A DNA stretch of 64,000 nucleotides from Nothopassalora personata (GCA_033816765.1 CM066290.1:3720001-3784000); one strand, 5' to 3'; numbered from the stretch's first letter, positions 24,050 through 34,618 are shown. The notes: generated from the sequence alone by a model not told the origin. Made by a program: numbers and translations.

Positions 24050-26300
24050 CCTATCCTAAGGTACTTCGACCCTTTATTACGTACGAGGGTTAAGACGGAC
24101 GCCTTAGGATTTGCAATTACGGGTATTATCTCTTAGCTATTTAGTACTAAGTAGTACCTAATTGCCTTCTATTCTCGTAAGATAGTACCTACTAAGTATA
24201 ACTATAAGACCTACGGATTAGGAGCTACTAGTAGTAGTAGAGGTATTTAAGCATTAGCGACCGTACCTAGAAGGCGTATTGTATACGGTTTAGGTACTAG
24301 TCGACTATACGACTCTATAGGGTTTTATAATAGTAAAGTAGCTAAATAGGAGGTAAGCTTAATAGGTAACGTTCCTATAATCTTTTAACTTCGTAGTAGA
24401 GTATAGGCCGGGGAAGAGTAACCTAGCCGATACGCTATTGCGACGTAGTAACTACGTATACGTAGCGTAGTAGACGTTAAACTTACTTCCTACGCTATAA
24501 AGTAAGCTATCTTTCTAGAAGGAATCTCTACTAAAAGAGGACGAGCCTATAGTAAGGCGCCTAATAGCTACCTATAAGAAGATATAGGATAAGGCGACGA
24601 TAATAGCAGTAGGAGCCTATGAGCCGTAGGGGACCCGATCGCTACTAGTAAGAGTATACGCTATAATAATGTAGGGCGGCCTAGGTAAACTGCTTACACT
24701 ACTAATAAAAATCGTATAGGGGAGAGACGATAGGTACGTCGTATACTTATCGTAGGCGCCTAGCGAAGGGGACGCTAAGGATTAGTATATAAAAGATAGA
24801 TTAGTCTATTATAGAAACGCGATTATAGTACCCGAAGATTACGTAGTAAGAGCATAGTTACTCTATATATATTATAACGACCTACTAGTAGGACACTTTA
24901 GTAAGGTAAAGATAAAGAGCTACTACGACGTTACTACTAGTAGGAATTACTTAGTAAGGATATAAGAGAGTATATAGGAAGCTATAGAGTATATTAAACC
25001 TTGAAGGCGAGGCGCTATCGACCCTACGGCGAGCTATAACTACTACCTAGACTAGACGGTCTATAGTAAGAAATTACTATAGATTTTATTACGGACCTAC
25101 CGCTAAGTAAGCGAGGAGAATACGTATATAATACGATCCTAGTAATCGTCGACCGCTACTCTAAAATAAACTTATATGTTCCTACGACTAAGATATATAT
25201 AGCCGTAGAGCTTATAAGGATCTTACGAGACAAAGTCGTACGGTATTATAGTATTCTAGTAGGTATAGTAAGTAACCGCGGGTTAGTGTTCACGAGTAGG
25301 TTCTAGAGTAACTTCTACTTTAAGGCGTAGGTAAAGCGTAAGCTATCTATAGCCTTTTACCCTTAGACTAATAGTTAGACTAAGAGGGTAAACTAAACTT
25401 TAGAATAGTAACTTCGTTATTACTATAGCGAGAACTAGATAGAGTAGGCTAAGTAGCTAGCTATTACTAAATTCGTATATAATAATAGCGTCTACCCTAC
25501 GCTACGTATAAGCTCCTCTAAGATAGTATATAGTTAGAGACTAGAAATTGCGCTACGCCCTATAGGATCTCGAGGCGAGATCTAGGAAGGTAAGGTACTA
25601 GTAGCGGTAGACTTAGTTAACTGTAAGGGGCAGCCCAGTGGCTAACCCCTACATGTGGCCTTGCATGTGATATGCGGTCGCGACCAGCTGCCAAGCCGCA
25701 CGTGACACGCATGAGTACACCTTGCGACGCGCGATGCGTCTTGAACAAAAGGCAAGAATTAGTTCATCTACGACTGGCAGGTCGTGGGCGTGCTATACAT
25801 TGCGACATCCCCTTAACATTAACCGTATACGAGAAATACGCGCTACGCTTACGGAGCGCTAGTAAACCGTAGTAGATAACTAGGCTCGCTACTATAATAA
25901 GACTTATAAGGCTAAGAGCTATGGCGTAGGCGATATAGTCTTATTATCTACGAAGAACCTAAGGTTAGTATTACCGAAGAAGAAGATAGGTCCGAAGTTT
26001 ATCGGACCGTATCGTATTATTAACGCTATCGGTTCGTAGGCGTACCGCCTAGTACTACTAGTAGAATTAAGAATCTATAATATATTATATATATCCCTCC
26101 TCGAGCCGTACGCGGGTAGCGAGAAGGATAGAGGCACTATGCCCCTCGCTAATAAGGATAGGGAATATAAAGTAGAGGTAGTACTAGGAAAGCGTAGGTA
26201 TAAGGGTAGAGTATAGTACCTAGTATAGTAGAAGGGCTAGCTAGAGGAGTATAATAGCTAGGAGCTAGTATAAGGACTCGCAAATACTACGGTATAGTAG
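24050..26300 (+). mobile_element. RIP-degraded chromovirus pol fragment (RNase H, integrase, chromodomain)
   Basis: Forward frames decode to a Ty3/gypsy pol C-terminus. RNase H is at about 24,085-24,300 (KTDASGFAITGIISQ). The integrase zinc region follows at about 24,840-25,060, with a LVGHFSKVKIKSYY core. The integrase catalytic core is at about 25,110-25,570, with a FHPQTDGQT-like decayed block. A chromodomain lies at about 26,165-26,290 (EYKVEVVLGKRRYKGRVQYL). Stops are RIP-type. It is interrupted by a 197-bp element at 25,622-25,818. The chromodomain differs from that of the 6,264 element, so this is a separate family. No reverse transcriptase or matching LTR was found. Confidence 0.8.
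25622..25818. mobile_element. 197-bp RIP-free TG...CA element with 5-bp target duplication TTAAC
   Basis: The element starts TGTAAGGGG and ends CCCCTTAACA, so it has TG...CA termini and a near-perfect 9-10-bp terminal inverted repeat. TTAAC flanks it at 25,617-25,621 and 25,819-25,823, and the host integrase reading frame resumes after it. Its CpA/TpG content is normal in the middle of heavily RIP-altered DNA, so it inserted after RIP or escaped it. It could be a solo LTR or SMART-type element (TG...CA plus 5-bp duplication) or a MITE. A RIP-altered relative lies at 30,021-30,203. The ORF overlapping it is fortuitous. Confidence 0.8.
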
Positions 26301-26906
26301 CTAAATATAAGGCGTCGGTAAAGGCAATATAAGGCGTTAAAGGGAGCGGAAAGACTATATACCTAGCCCTAACCCTTCGGTAGTAAGATATAAGGGCCTT
26401 ACCCTTTAGATATAACTTTCTCCTTTTATTAATAATATAGAGGGAAGGCCTTATCCGATAGTATCTATATAGGAGAGAGGTCTCCCCCCGATAGTAATAA
26501 TAGAGGAGATAGGAGAGGGGAGAGAAGAGGAGAGAGAAGAGTATTTATTTATAAAAATAAAAATAAAAAGTAAACTTTTATATCTACGCGATATAGAGGC
26601 GCTATATAGATAGGAGATAGGCGCGTAGTAAGCGGCTAGTAGGCGTAGCGCGCGCGATTACTCGTTATCCTTAATCTCCTCCTTATTATTATCCTTATTA
26701 TACTCGCCGCGTAGGGTAGGCGGCAAAAGCGCCCTATTAGCGGTAGTAGTATTAATGTTCCTAGCGTATAAAAACTATAACCGCGGTTAGTATAGGATAC
26801 GTATACGATATATAGGCTACTTATAGTACGGCCGAGCTCGAATAGCCTATTAAGGGCGCTATTCTACTCTTACTATAGTACTATAGACGTAGTAGCGGCG
26901 GTAGAG
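26301..26906. repeat. RIP-altered repeat DNA without identifiable element
   Basis: A TpA-rich remnant between the chromovirus pol fragment and the next LTR. Near 26,460-26,580 it carries purine-rich and A-rich low-complexity runs. I see no coding remnant. Confidence 0.5.
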
Positions 26907-27092
26907 TATTAGGAACCGCTATACGTTATCCTAACCGGGCTTAGATCTTTATAGAGATGTCTTAAACCCGTTAAGAAGGTAGTAGTCCTAAATAGTATAT
27001 AGTGTATACTTAAAATAAGTTAAGTACGAAGCTCCTATCTACTCGTAAAGAAGTATCGTCTATATAGTGCTATGTCTTTAGCGTAATCTATC

Positions 27093-27230
27093 CTACTCGT
27101 CTACTTGACTACTCGACTACTCGACTGCTCGACTACTCGACTACTCGACTACTCGACTACTTAACTACTCGACTACTCGACTACTCGACTGCTTAACTAC
27201 TCGTCTACTTATCTACTCGTCTACTCGACT
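27093..27230. repeat. 10-bp minisatellite inside an LTR
   Basis: About 14 units of ctactcgact, with gc, tt and gt variants, at strict 10-bp spacing. The homologous LTRs at 17,180 and 19,279 have a short non-repeated sequence at this point, so the array is an expansion specific to this copy. Confidence 0.9.
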
Positions 27231-27368
27231 AATAAGGTCTCCCTTACTACCCTCGTTCTAAACCGTAATACTATCCCCCTCTTAAAGATCGATGTCTTAG
27301 CGATTACGTACGTCCTCTTACTAATAGTTTCCTATTTCCCTAAATTTCGTAGTCGGAATTCTATTAAC

Positions 27369-27848
27369 ATGTCTTTCCGTTCGTCTATTAATAGAAAACG
27401 CCGCGTCGCTCGGATTCTTTCTAATCCTCTTATTCTTTCCTACCCGTACGATTACTACTTCCGTACCGGTTTAAGCTATATCGTAATCGCCGACTATTCC
27501 CTTATATTCTATGTTAAGTAAATACGCCTAGGTAAACCTTATGTTACCTCCTCCCTACTCCGCCTTAATAAGACCGTCGAAGATCTATCGTAAAAGATTA
27601 AGTAGGACGAGTAATAGGTTAAGGAGTTACTCTTAAAAATCTAATTACTCCGTTAGCGCATTCGTCGTAACAAGGCAGTACGGGAGTAAGTAAATCGAAA
27701 GGTCGAGGAGGACGAAGCCTATATAGCTAAGAACACGTCCTTCGACTCTAACAATCCGTCCCTCTCCGACTTTTCTACCCTTAAGGCGGATCTCGATAGG
27801 ATAGGAGTTCCTTCTCCGTTTTCGTAGCCCGATAGCTATCCTTCGTAA
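27369..27848 (+). pseudogene. Decayed third copy of the antisense retroelement ORF
   Basis: The frame begins ATGTCTTTCC and contains YDYYFRTGLSYIVI, aligned with YNYYFFNGLSYIAI of the ORF at 6,801. The cysteine motif is destroyed by C-to-Y changes. A charged, coiled-coil-like tail with RIP-type stops follows. The 3' limit is approximate. Confidence 0.5.
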
Positions 27849-28739
27849 GTCGTAGTATCTAGTAGTTATGCCTCGCGTCGCTATATTAACTTCTATCTCC
27901 TAGGTTATTAAATTAAGAAGCCGCTATTTAATGCCTTATCGTTAGGTTATTTTCTACTAGGTAGATTTCGAGAAGAAATTCTCGCATTCCTAGTATGTCG
28001 TTATTACCCGATCTATAGCGTTAAATTCGCGGCTAATAGTGTTCTTCTTTAGATAGTCTCTAGTATAGTAGCCTTTCTTTCTATATATATAGTAAGTTAG
28101 ATCTCTTATTAACTACTTACTTCGTCCGCGCCTTTCCGTAGCGTCCAAGTCTATTAGATCTCCGTAATTAGGGTTATAACTCCTAGCTTTTAAGCCCCCT
28201 CTTCCGCCTCTCGCGGGTCTCTAGAATCTAGGCTATACTAATCGGTCGTACTTTAACTCCTAGAGTCTCTCGTCGATTTTCTTTATAGCCTTAACTATCG
28301 CGGCTAAGCTAGTAAGACTAGAGTTCTAAGATAGTTCGGCTTTAACGTTATCCTTTAAGCCTAGGTAGAACTAGGATCGAAACGCTACGTCGTTCTATTC
28401 GAGGTCGGCGGTATATCCTTAGAACTTAGAAGTATAGACTATAACCGAGGTGTTCTATCGGAGTTGTCGGATATATCGGTCCGCGTAAACCTCTTTATTA
28501 GGTATCCCGTATAGGTCGTTTAACTTAATCTCGAAGTTATTATAGTCGGTAAATATCTTCCGAGTTTCCGTCTTTAGGTTGTCTCCTTCGTCCTAGTCAT
28601 TAAGCTAGTCTTTAAGATATAGTCGGAATCCTCGGGCTACCCTACCCCTTAGGAAGGATACGGCGTATAAGACCTTAGAGGCCTCGCTATTAAACTATTA
28701 GGCGTTGATTGATTGATTATTCCATTAACGTGCTATTTG

Positions 28740-29460
28740 AGTCAAAGACTATGCAACACGGGTCTCGAGAACGAGACCAAAATTTGAGAGAAGGAGAAAA
28801 GCCCCGTCGTACCCCGGACGTAAAAACTCCTTAAAAGATGCGAGCAACGCTCGCTATTCGAACCGTAAATCGAATATATTGCGGCGTAGTACGCGCGTAC
28901 CCGGTAGTCGTGTCTTGTCGAGAATTGCGGTTTGTCGCCTTGCCCCGGGCGAGACAAGTTTTGCGCCCGTGTCTCGTTCTTGTTTTAAAAAGGCCAAGCC
29001 GGCCGTACCCGTACGCACCGAGCAAAATCCCAAGAAACACCCGTTGCCTCTGTTTCAATCCAGTCGCGTTCTCCGGTCTCGAGTGTAGCTCCTCGGTCGC
29101 AGTGGCCTCGCTGTCGTCCCCCCCTCGGCCTCTCTTGGTTCCAGCCGTGCAGTATACGTGGTTTGCGCCCCTAAACGCCTCTCTTGGTTCCAGCCGGCAG
29201 TTTACGTGGTTTGCCGGGACGACAGGTAGACAGCGCCTTCGTTGTTCGAGCGACGTGTACGCTATGTACGTCGCTTTCCCTTCTCGCAGTTCCGGAGTTC
29301 TTGTTTGTAGATTTTGAGCGTATCTCGTTCGTTCGGTTCGTCCGACCTGTCTTTTCTTGTTTCGAGTCGAGTAGGCTTGTATTTTTCGAGAGAGAGAGTC
29401 TTAGTTTCTCTTCGTCGTAACGAAGATACTTACGTCGTCCGCCGCGTGAAGGCGCTCTCT
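28740..29460. other. GC-rich island with little RIP inside the repeat zone
   Basis: CpA and TpG reappear and CpG is abundant, so base use differs from both flanks. Several open frames of 60-159 codons overlap on both strands, but none has recognisable domains; they look like by-products of high GC and few TpA stops. A 37-bp segment is directly repeated with a 49-bp period (29,129-29,165 and 29,178-29,213, starting cctctcttggttccagcc). It may be an LTR, a LINE 5' region or a recently arrived single-copy fragment. Confidence 0.5.
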
Positions 29461-30020
29461 ATAGGACGACTACGAAGTATAGGAGATAGCGTAGGTATAT
29501 CTTAGTATCTATACCTAGACGCTTAGCTAGTAATAACGTAGGGGTCTACGGCCCTAGTACGCTTAACTTACGCTTCGCTAGCGTATCTAGTACGCCGAGC
29601 GCGCTAGACATCTATAGTAGTACTAGTAATAGTATTAGTAGTACTAATAGGCCGCCTATAAGGGCCTCCTAGTATAGTTAGTCTTAGATTAATTCTTTAG
29701 AAGCTATAGTAGTACTAGCAAGTCGCTAGGTAGGAGCTAGCGAGGAGCTAGTAAGTCGCTAGTGCCGCTAGTGCGATACGCTATAGGAATGTAGTACGAG
29801 TAAGAAAAAGGAAAAGGGGGAAGAGGGTACTCTTCTTAAACCCTCGAGTTAGTCGACCGGGTAACCGTAACTCTAACTACTTATACCCCGATAACGACAC
29901 GCACGTAATACGTAGGCGAATCGTATAGTAACGGAACCTACGAGAAGTAGATAGACTAACTATATAGAGAGCTCCTAAAGCCGCGAGCTAAGGGTAGCTC
30001 GTCCTAGAAGGGGAGGTAGT
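29461..30020. repeat. RIP-altered repeat DNA, unidentified
   Basis: TpA-rich DNA with scattered cgctag/ctagcg blocks. No decoded frame is recognisable. Confidence 0.45.
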
Positions 30021-30203
30021 TATAAGGGTAGCCTATAGCTAACCCATATACATAATATACGGCTATACCCGGCTTAGTAAGCCGTACGTAACACGTATAC
30101 GTACACTAAGCGACGCGTATAGCGTCTATAGAAGAAGGTAAGCTTTAGTTTATCTACGATTAGAAGATCGTAGGCGTACTATATATTACGACATCTCCTT
30201 ATA
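30021..30203. mobile_element. RIP-altered relative of the 197-bp TG...CA element
   Basis: It starts TATAAGGGTAGCC and ends CTCCTTATA, which are the RIP products expected from the termini at 25,622 and 25,818. The interior aligns along most of its length (for example ..gctaaccc.., ..atacgtacact..gcgacgcg.., ..attacgacatc..). No target duplication is visible. Confidence 0.65.
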
Positions 30204-31226
30204 GTTCTTATAATAGGCTATAAAAAATTATACGATTATATATAAATTAGCTTATTTACCTATAAGCTATAAGAGCTAAGGAGGTATATTATAATCTAGT
30301 ATAATTAGGCTTTTAATTAGACTTAAAGCTTAAGATCTATTTACTACTAAGTAGGTACGTAACTAGATTAGTTATTTACTTATACCTATTCTTTTTAAGT
30401 ATATATAGTCTTAGCTAGATATATATAGTATATAGTCTAGTTTAAACTAGTCCTTTAACTAATTCATATATAAGCCTAAGTAAGTAGATAATTTAACTAA
30501 ATAATTAGCTTACTACCTAATACCTATAATATAATACCTCCTACGTTAGTAAAAGCTTACGATTAGTAGGGATTGTATTATCTTTAAAGATCGTCCTTAA
30601 AGGCGCGCGTAGAGGCGGTAATAGGGCACGTCAAATAGCTACTAAACGTAGGTAATTAGGGGTGTTATAACTAAGCTATAATAATATTCGATAGCCTTAC
30701 TAATACAATCCTTAATCTTATAGTAATATAACATCGTAGTAGTATAACATAATAGATAAAAGAACAATAGACACGACGCGTAAAGAGGTTTATGTTAAGC
30801 ACGTAATTTGCCTTAAGCCGGCCACCACCGCCTAGGCGGTGACAAGGCGATAGTGGATCAGTGTTGAAGACACCACGAGTACAGTACTAACTTAGGACAG
30901 TCTACAGCCAAACGCCAAGGGGTGTGAACCCTGCGGTGCATGCAAGGCCATGTCCTTCGAAATCAGCCCACACTAACATGTCAGTTGCGCCGCTACGGTT
31001 TGCAGTGTTATGGCTTATGTGGAAGATGTTGATGTTGGGGCGGACAGCGTGTAAGAACAAGTTTGTCATGGATGTTGGTGGCTCGGTGGAATGTCTGCTG
31101 GTGGGTTTACGGTGATGTGATGTGAGAGGACAGGATGCATTCGTTGGAGCTTACCTGGCTCATGTGAGATCAAGGACCGAGATGGGTACATGGTGTGGTG
31201 ATGGCATGATTTCATCAGGACTAGGC
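30204..31226. other. Boundary from RIP repeat zone to gene-bearing DNA
   Basis: 30,204 to about 30,770 is very AT-rich RIP-altered DNA. From about 30,800 CpA and TpG return to normal. A perfect 16-bp palindrome CACCGCCTAGGCGGTG lies at 30,826-30,841, almost on the boundary. I see no gene. Confidence 0.6.
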
Positions 31227-31770
31227 GTCATGATCAGGGCTGGCCGCTGCGATAATGTGACTATCGCAAGTAACGATATTCACTCGCATAACGCGTGCGA
31301 TAATCGCTCTTCGCACACCTCGTATTTCTCCAGTAAGGGCCCGAAGGTGTGTAGTGCCTATACAAACCTGTCTAGAGAGCCGAAATGTAGTATGCTAATG
31401 CTGCTGCAATATGCTACAATAGTAATTACTTGAATAGGCGGAAGTGTTAATCGACAGCGTATTCACTATAGGGAGGCATCGCAGGTAAAGAAGTAGATTA
31501 GAAAGAGATAGATAAGGACAGTAAGATATCTAAATGACAGCGCCACTAGCGACACCAGCGACACGCGGATTGAGTTAGCAACACCTTCGATAGGCATCGA
31601 GGACAGCTACATCAACGACATACGCGAAAACATGGGAAATCAGAAGGTGCGATAATCATGATGCGATAATGGGTGCAATCCCCATACTAGGATACATGCT
31701 TAGCATCGCACACGCGAATATGCGTGCGAGTAACGTTATTCGCACACACAGGCTCAGCCCTGGTCATGAT
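31227..31770. mobile_element. hAT-type MITE (528 bp) with 8-bp target duplication GTCATGAT
   Basis: The element is 31,235-31,762. The perfect 8-bp duplication GTCATGAT lies at 31,227-31,234 and 31,763-31,770. The terminal inverted repeat starts CAGGGCTG, as is common in hAT elements. The subterminal regions are rich in GCGA(A)TAA/TTATTCGC motifs in both orientations, as hAT transposase-binding regions often are. No transposase is encoded, so it is non-autonomous. CpA/TpG are intact, so it is not RIP-affected and is probably young or low-copy. Confidence 0.88.
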
Positions 31771-32154
31771 GTGGTAGGTGGTCGGTGTGCCTTCGACAGG
31801 ATCACTGGTGCGAGGCAGGAGAATCACTTGAAGCATGAGAAGTGTAGATGCTAGATATTCCCTTTACTTACCACCTGCCGCCGACAGGGGGCTTGACTTC
31901 CTTTGGGAGAGTAGCTGCGTTTGACAAGTATCATGGCTCGATCCTGGCAGTATCCTCATAGTCCAAGGTATATTAGGCAATCCAACACTGATGCATGAAT
32001 CATGAGATTTGGTCGAGGAAGTGTCTTCGATAAACATGGTCGATGCACAGGGAGAGGGAAATCGTCTCCGTTGAGATGTCTCTGCTTGATGTATGGTTGA
32101 CGATCGTCTAGACACGATGTCTACTATGTATGCGTGAGGATAGCGTGGCCTCTC
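31771..32154. other. 3' flank of the methyltransferase gene
   Basis: Non-coding DNA between the MITE and the stop codon of the Ste14-like gene. No supported feature is seen. Confidence 0.5.
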
Positions 32155-33054
32155 TCATTGAATGAAAGGGATCTTCGTTCCTGTCCTCTTCTTGAAGTCC
32201 TCATACTTCTTTCCGAAGAACGAGACGAGGTACTTCTCCTCGCCTGTTGTAAAGTCAGCACATAGTAAATCATCTCACCAAGCACTGGACGAGCACTCAC
32301 GGCTGATCCTATCGTTGAAGAACTGCCACAATACAATAACATATCCCACCAAACACACCTTATTCCCCACCAACACCTGCGTCCCGATCGCCCACCAGAA
32401 GAAGCCAAAATAACTTGGATGTCTCAAGAAGGTGTACACTCCATCTGTCACAAGCTGGTGATCATCTTTCTTCTTCCCTTGTACAATGTGATTGAAATTT
32501 GTCCCCGCCTGACACATGGCAGTCGTCCTCACGACCTGTCCGACCACCGCCAAAACCAAGCCCGCCAGGATCGTGATGACATATACTCCAAACTTCTGAT
32601 AGGGTGGGAAGAAGTGAGAAATCACTATCTCCAAAGCTGCGCAACTGTGCGCGATATTGTAGGCTAAACCATTGCTGAAGAGGAGGAAGGAGGAGGCTTT
32701 GCAGGCGGCGGTGTTATAGCGAGCCGTGGTCCAATACTCGAGGAAGTGAAAGATGCAGAGGGACGCGAGGAAGGCGGGAAGGCGCCACCATGTTGAGCCG
32801 ACGCTCGCAAGATAGTAGGTCAAGATGACGGCACCTGTGAGAACATTGCCCAAGCCGAATGCTTGCACGCCGATGTACGAGAGGTCGCGGGCACCGCCGG
32901 GGAGGAGATTCGCATCGAAGGGTAGAGATCGCTCGAGAAGCGTCTGACGCTCGTCGTCGTCGTCGTCGACTTCGTCGGGGCTGGAACGAATGCCTTCTGT
33001 GGGCGTCTTAGGTGCATCGTTGGTGCTGGCGTGTGAGAGACGAGCCATGATCAA
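32155..33054 (-). CDS. Protein-S-isoprenylcysteine O-methyltransferase (Ste14/ICMT family)
   Basis: Complement of join(32155..32243, 32301..33054), 280 residues, one 57-bp intron (GTGAGT...CAG) near the 3' end. Splicing replaces a short tail with EEKYLVSFFGKKYEDFKKR and the ending GTKIPFIQ, the usual C-terminal end of the family. About 50 charged N-terminal residues, including a run of five aspartates, precede several membrane segments. The catalytic region has VRTTAMCQAGTNFNH, the RHPSYFGFFWWAIGTQ box (cofactor/substrate site) and a C-terminal NDRIS. The enzyme methylates the prenylated C-terminal cysteine of CaaX proteins such as Ras, Rho and a-factor-type pheromones in the ER membrane. A second ATG two codons on could also start the protein. 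It is divergent from the next gene across 367 bp. Confidence 0.93.
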
Positions 33055-33421
33055 GAAGGTATTGAAGGAGTGTGAGCTGATGTCACCGAGCGAGACTGCG
33101 GTCAGTCTTCATCTCGCGGGAGCTCATGAAGAGGATAGGCTTGTCAGTCAGATAATAATGCATGCATGCGTGAATGGCACTAGACATTGTTTCATCCATT
33201 TCCGTCATCACATGTGAAAACAATCCTAAGACGCGTGCTGAGCCCTGTCGCCGCTCGGCAGTCGGCAAGTGGGGGACAGTCCGTGCGTCTCTTTCGTATT
33301 CCGAGGCTCGACCTGTTCACCAGCCATCATTCACTCATGCATATCCGGATGAGCTCCCCATCGCAGGGCACACGCTAGCCGAAATGCGTAATATACGACA
33401 CGACGATTCCGGGCAGCAGAA
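33055..33421. promoter_or_regulatory. Shared divergent promoter region (methyltransferase / NFKBIL1-like)
   Basis: 367 bp separate two opposite start codons, so both promoters must lie here unless they extend into coding DNA. A tgcatgcatgcgtg run occurs near 33,160. No defined operator is recognised. Confidence 0.5.
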
Positions 33422-34618
33422 ATGCCGTCAATTGAGGAGAGCAAGAGACAGGTGAAAGCAGGCCTGTCGAGTAACAAGAACGATGTAGACCACGATGCCA
33501 TTCTCGCAAGTTTGCAGGACGAAATCGACAGCCACAATGCTAGAGGATCCGACGATATTGCGCACCATCGCAGCCAGCATACGTCTCGCAAGGCCGACGA
33601 GCACAAGCGATCCACCAGATTCCGCTTCAAACACGGTCAAGAACTTCCCAGGAAGCGAAAGCATCGCTCCGGAGCCGATGGCGGAAGGCGCCGACATCGA
33701 AAGTCGAGAACAGAGCACGATGCCTCTTCCTCGCAGGACGAGACAGCCGCACACCCCTTCCCGCGCGAACCAACAAGCCCAGAACAGCACGTGCGGGCTG
33801 ATCCAAATGCCGCCTTCCGCGAATCCCTCTTCGACGCCCTCGCCGATGACGAAGGTGCCGCCTATTGGGAAAGCGTATACTCTCAGCCCATCCATGTCTA
33901 CCCTCGTCCGTCGGTCGAGACCCCGAAAGGTGAGCTCGAGCAGATGAACGATGACGAATACGCCGCTTTTGTGCAGAACAAAATGTGGGAGAAGAAGAAC
34001 CCTCACGAGGTGCTGGAGCGCGAGCGAACAGCCAAGAAGAGGAAAGAAGAAGAGGAAGAGCGGGCGAGGCGGCGCGAAGAATTCATCCGGCGTAAGGAGC
34101 GAGCTGCTTGGGGACAGGCGCAAAAGGCAGGGGCAAAGAGATTTGCTGGGGTTGATGGTGATGGAGATGATTACGAATGGGTGCCTGATGCGGACGGGAG
34201 GATGAATGGTACGTCCCAGCTAGCGCCAAGCGGCGAAGAACAGGACGAGTATCGCGAAGCATGGGCGCAGTATTTCGCTGCTTGGGATAGGTTGAAGGAT
34301 GAGCTGTTGAATGCGCAAGGTACCTCGGATAAGGGCGACTCGAAGTTCAAGGACCCTTTGAAGAAGATTCCATGGCCTGTCTTACAGCCGAAGCCGGTCA
34401 CGAGGCCGAATATCGAGGCCTTCATGCGCCATATGCCGAATGCTACGAGGACCCGTTTGCAGCAATTAAAGGCGGAGAGGGTACGGTGGCATCCAGATAA
34501 GGTGCAGCAGCGATTCGCTGGTGGGATGGATGAGGGTACGATGAAGGTGGTTACCGGAGTGTTCCAGGTAGTCGATGGCATGTTGGAGGAGGAACGGAAG
34601 CGTGTGGGAGGGACATGA
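33422..34618 (+). CDS. NF-kappa-B inhibitor-like protein (NFKBIL1 family, fungal)
   Basis: A single exon of 398 residues. The N-terminal half is low-complexity and basic (KRKHRSG, GGRRRHRKSR), suggesting nuclear location. The middle has a strongly charged coiled-coil segment (about residues 195-235, KKRKEEEEERARRREEFIRRK). The C-terminus carries RWHPDKVQQRF (about residues 355-365), a J-domain-like HPD motif embedded in the RWHPD signature of NFKBIL1 and related fungal proteins. Family members are linked to mRNA splicing and nuclear regulation in animals; the fungal role is not established. There are no ankyrin repeats, as usual in fungal versions. The ATG is preceded by a purine-rich context and no upstream extension looks coding. 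Confidence 0.82.
   Translation: MPSIEESKRQVKAGLSSNKNDVDHDAILASLQDEIDSHNARGSDDIAHHRSQHTSRKADEHKRSTRFRFKHGQELPRKRKHRSGADGGRRRHRKSRTEHDASSSQDETAAHPFPREPTSPEQHVRADPNAAFRESLFDALADDEGAAYWESVYSQPIHVYPRPSVETPKGELEQMNDDEYAAFVQNKMWEKKNPHEVLERERTAKKRKEEEEERARRREEFIRRKERAAWGQAQKAGAKRFAGVDGDGDDYEWVPDADGRMNGTSQLAPSGEEQDEYREAWAQYFAAWDRLKDELLNAQGTSDKGDSKFKDPLKKIPWPVLQPKPVTRPNIEAFMRHMPNATRTRLQQLKAERVRWHPDKVQQRFAGGMDEGTMKVVTGVFQVVDGMLEEERKRVGGT

Larger units (their letters stand above)
26907..28700 (-). mobile_element. Reverse truncated copy of the compact LTR element family, RIP-degraded
   Basis: The LTR at 26,907-27,270 matches the reverse complement of the LTR at 19,279-19,619 over most of its length, with RIP-type transitions. 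It contains an expanded 10-bp minisatellite. After it come the antisense-type ORF on the + strand (from 27,369) and a reverse-strand gag (about 28,690-27,900), which is the mirror image of the element at 17,180. The copy breaks off near 28,700 before a second LTR. Confidence 0.75.

Noticed and set aside
25622..25818. tRNA-derived SINE
   Set aside because: A gtggctaacccc stretch vaguely resembles an A box, but TG...CA ends, inverted termini and a 5-bp duplication without a poly-A or simple-repeat tail fit an LTR-like or TIR element better.
25672..25872. 66-codon open frame in the RIP zone
   Set aside because: It starts inside the 197-bp mini-element and runs across its end into the RIP-altered integrase remnant; open by chance.
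28838..29317. 159-codon open frame in the GC-rich island
   Set aside because: Overlapped by several other frames on both strands, no domain, Arg/Ser/Val-rich as expected for translated high-CpG DNA.
1..30800. Possible AT-rich CRISPR-like or satellite array
   Set aside because: Repeats here are LTR parts, short tandem repeats or RIP-biased words; no regularly spaced conserved repeat with unique spacers, and the organism is a fungus.
33428..34123. 231-codon reverse frame
   Set aside because: Exactly antisense to the NFKBIL1-like gene, with no domain.
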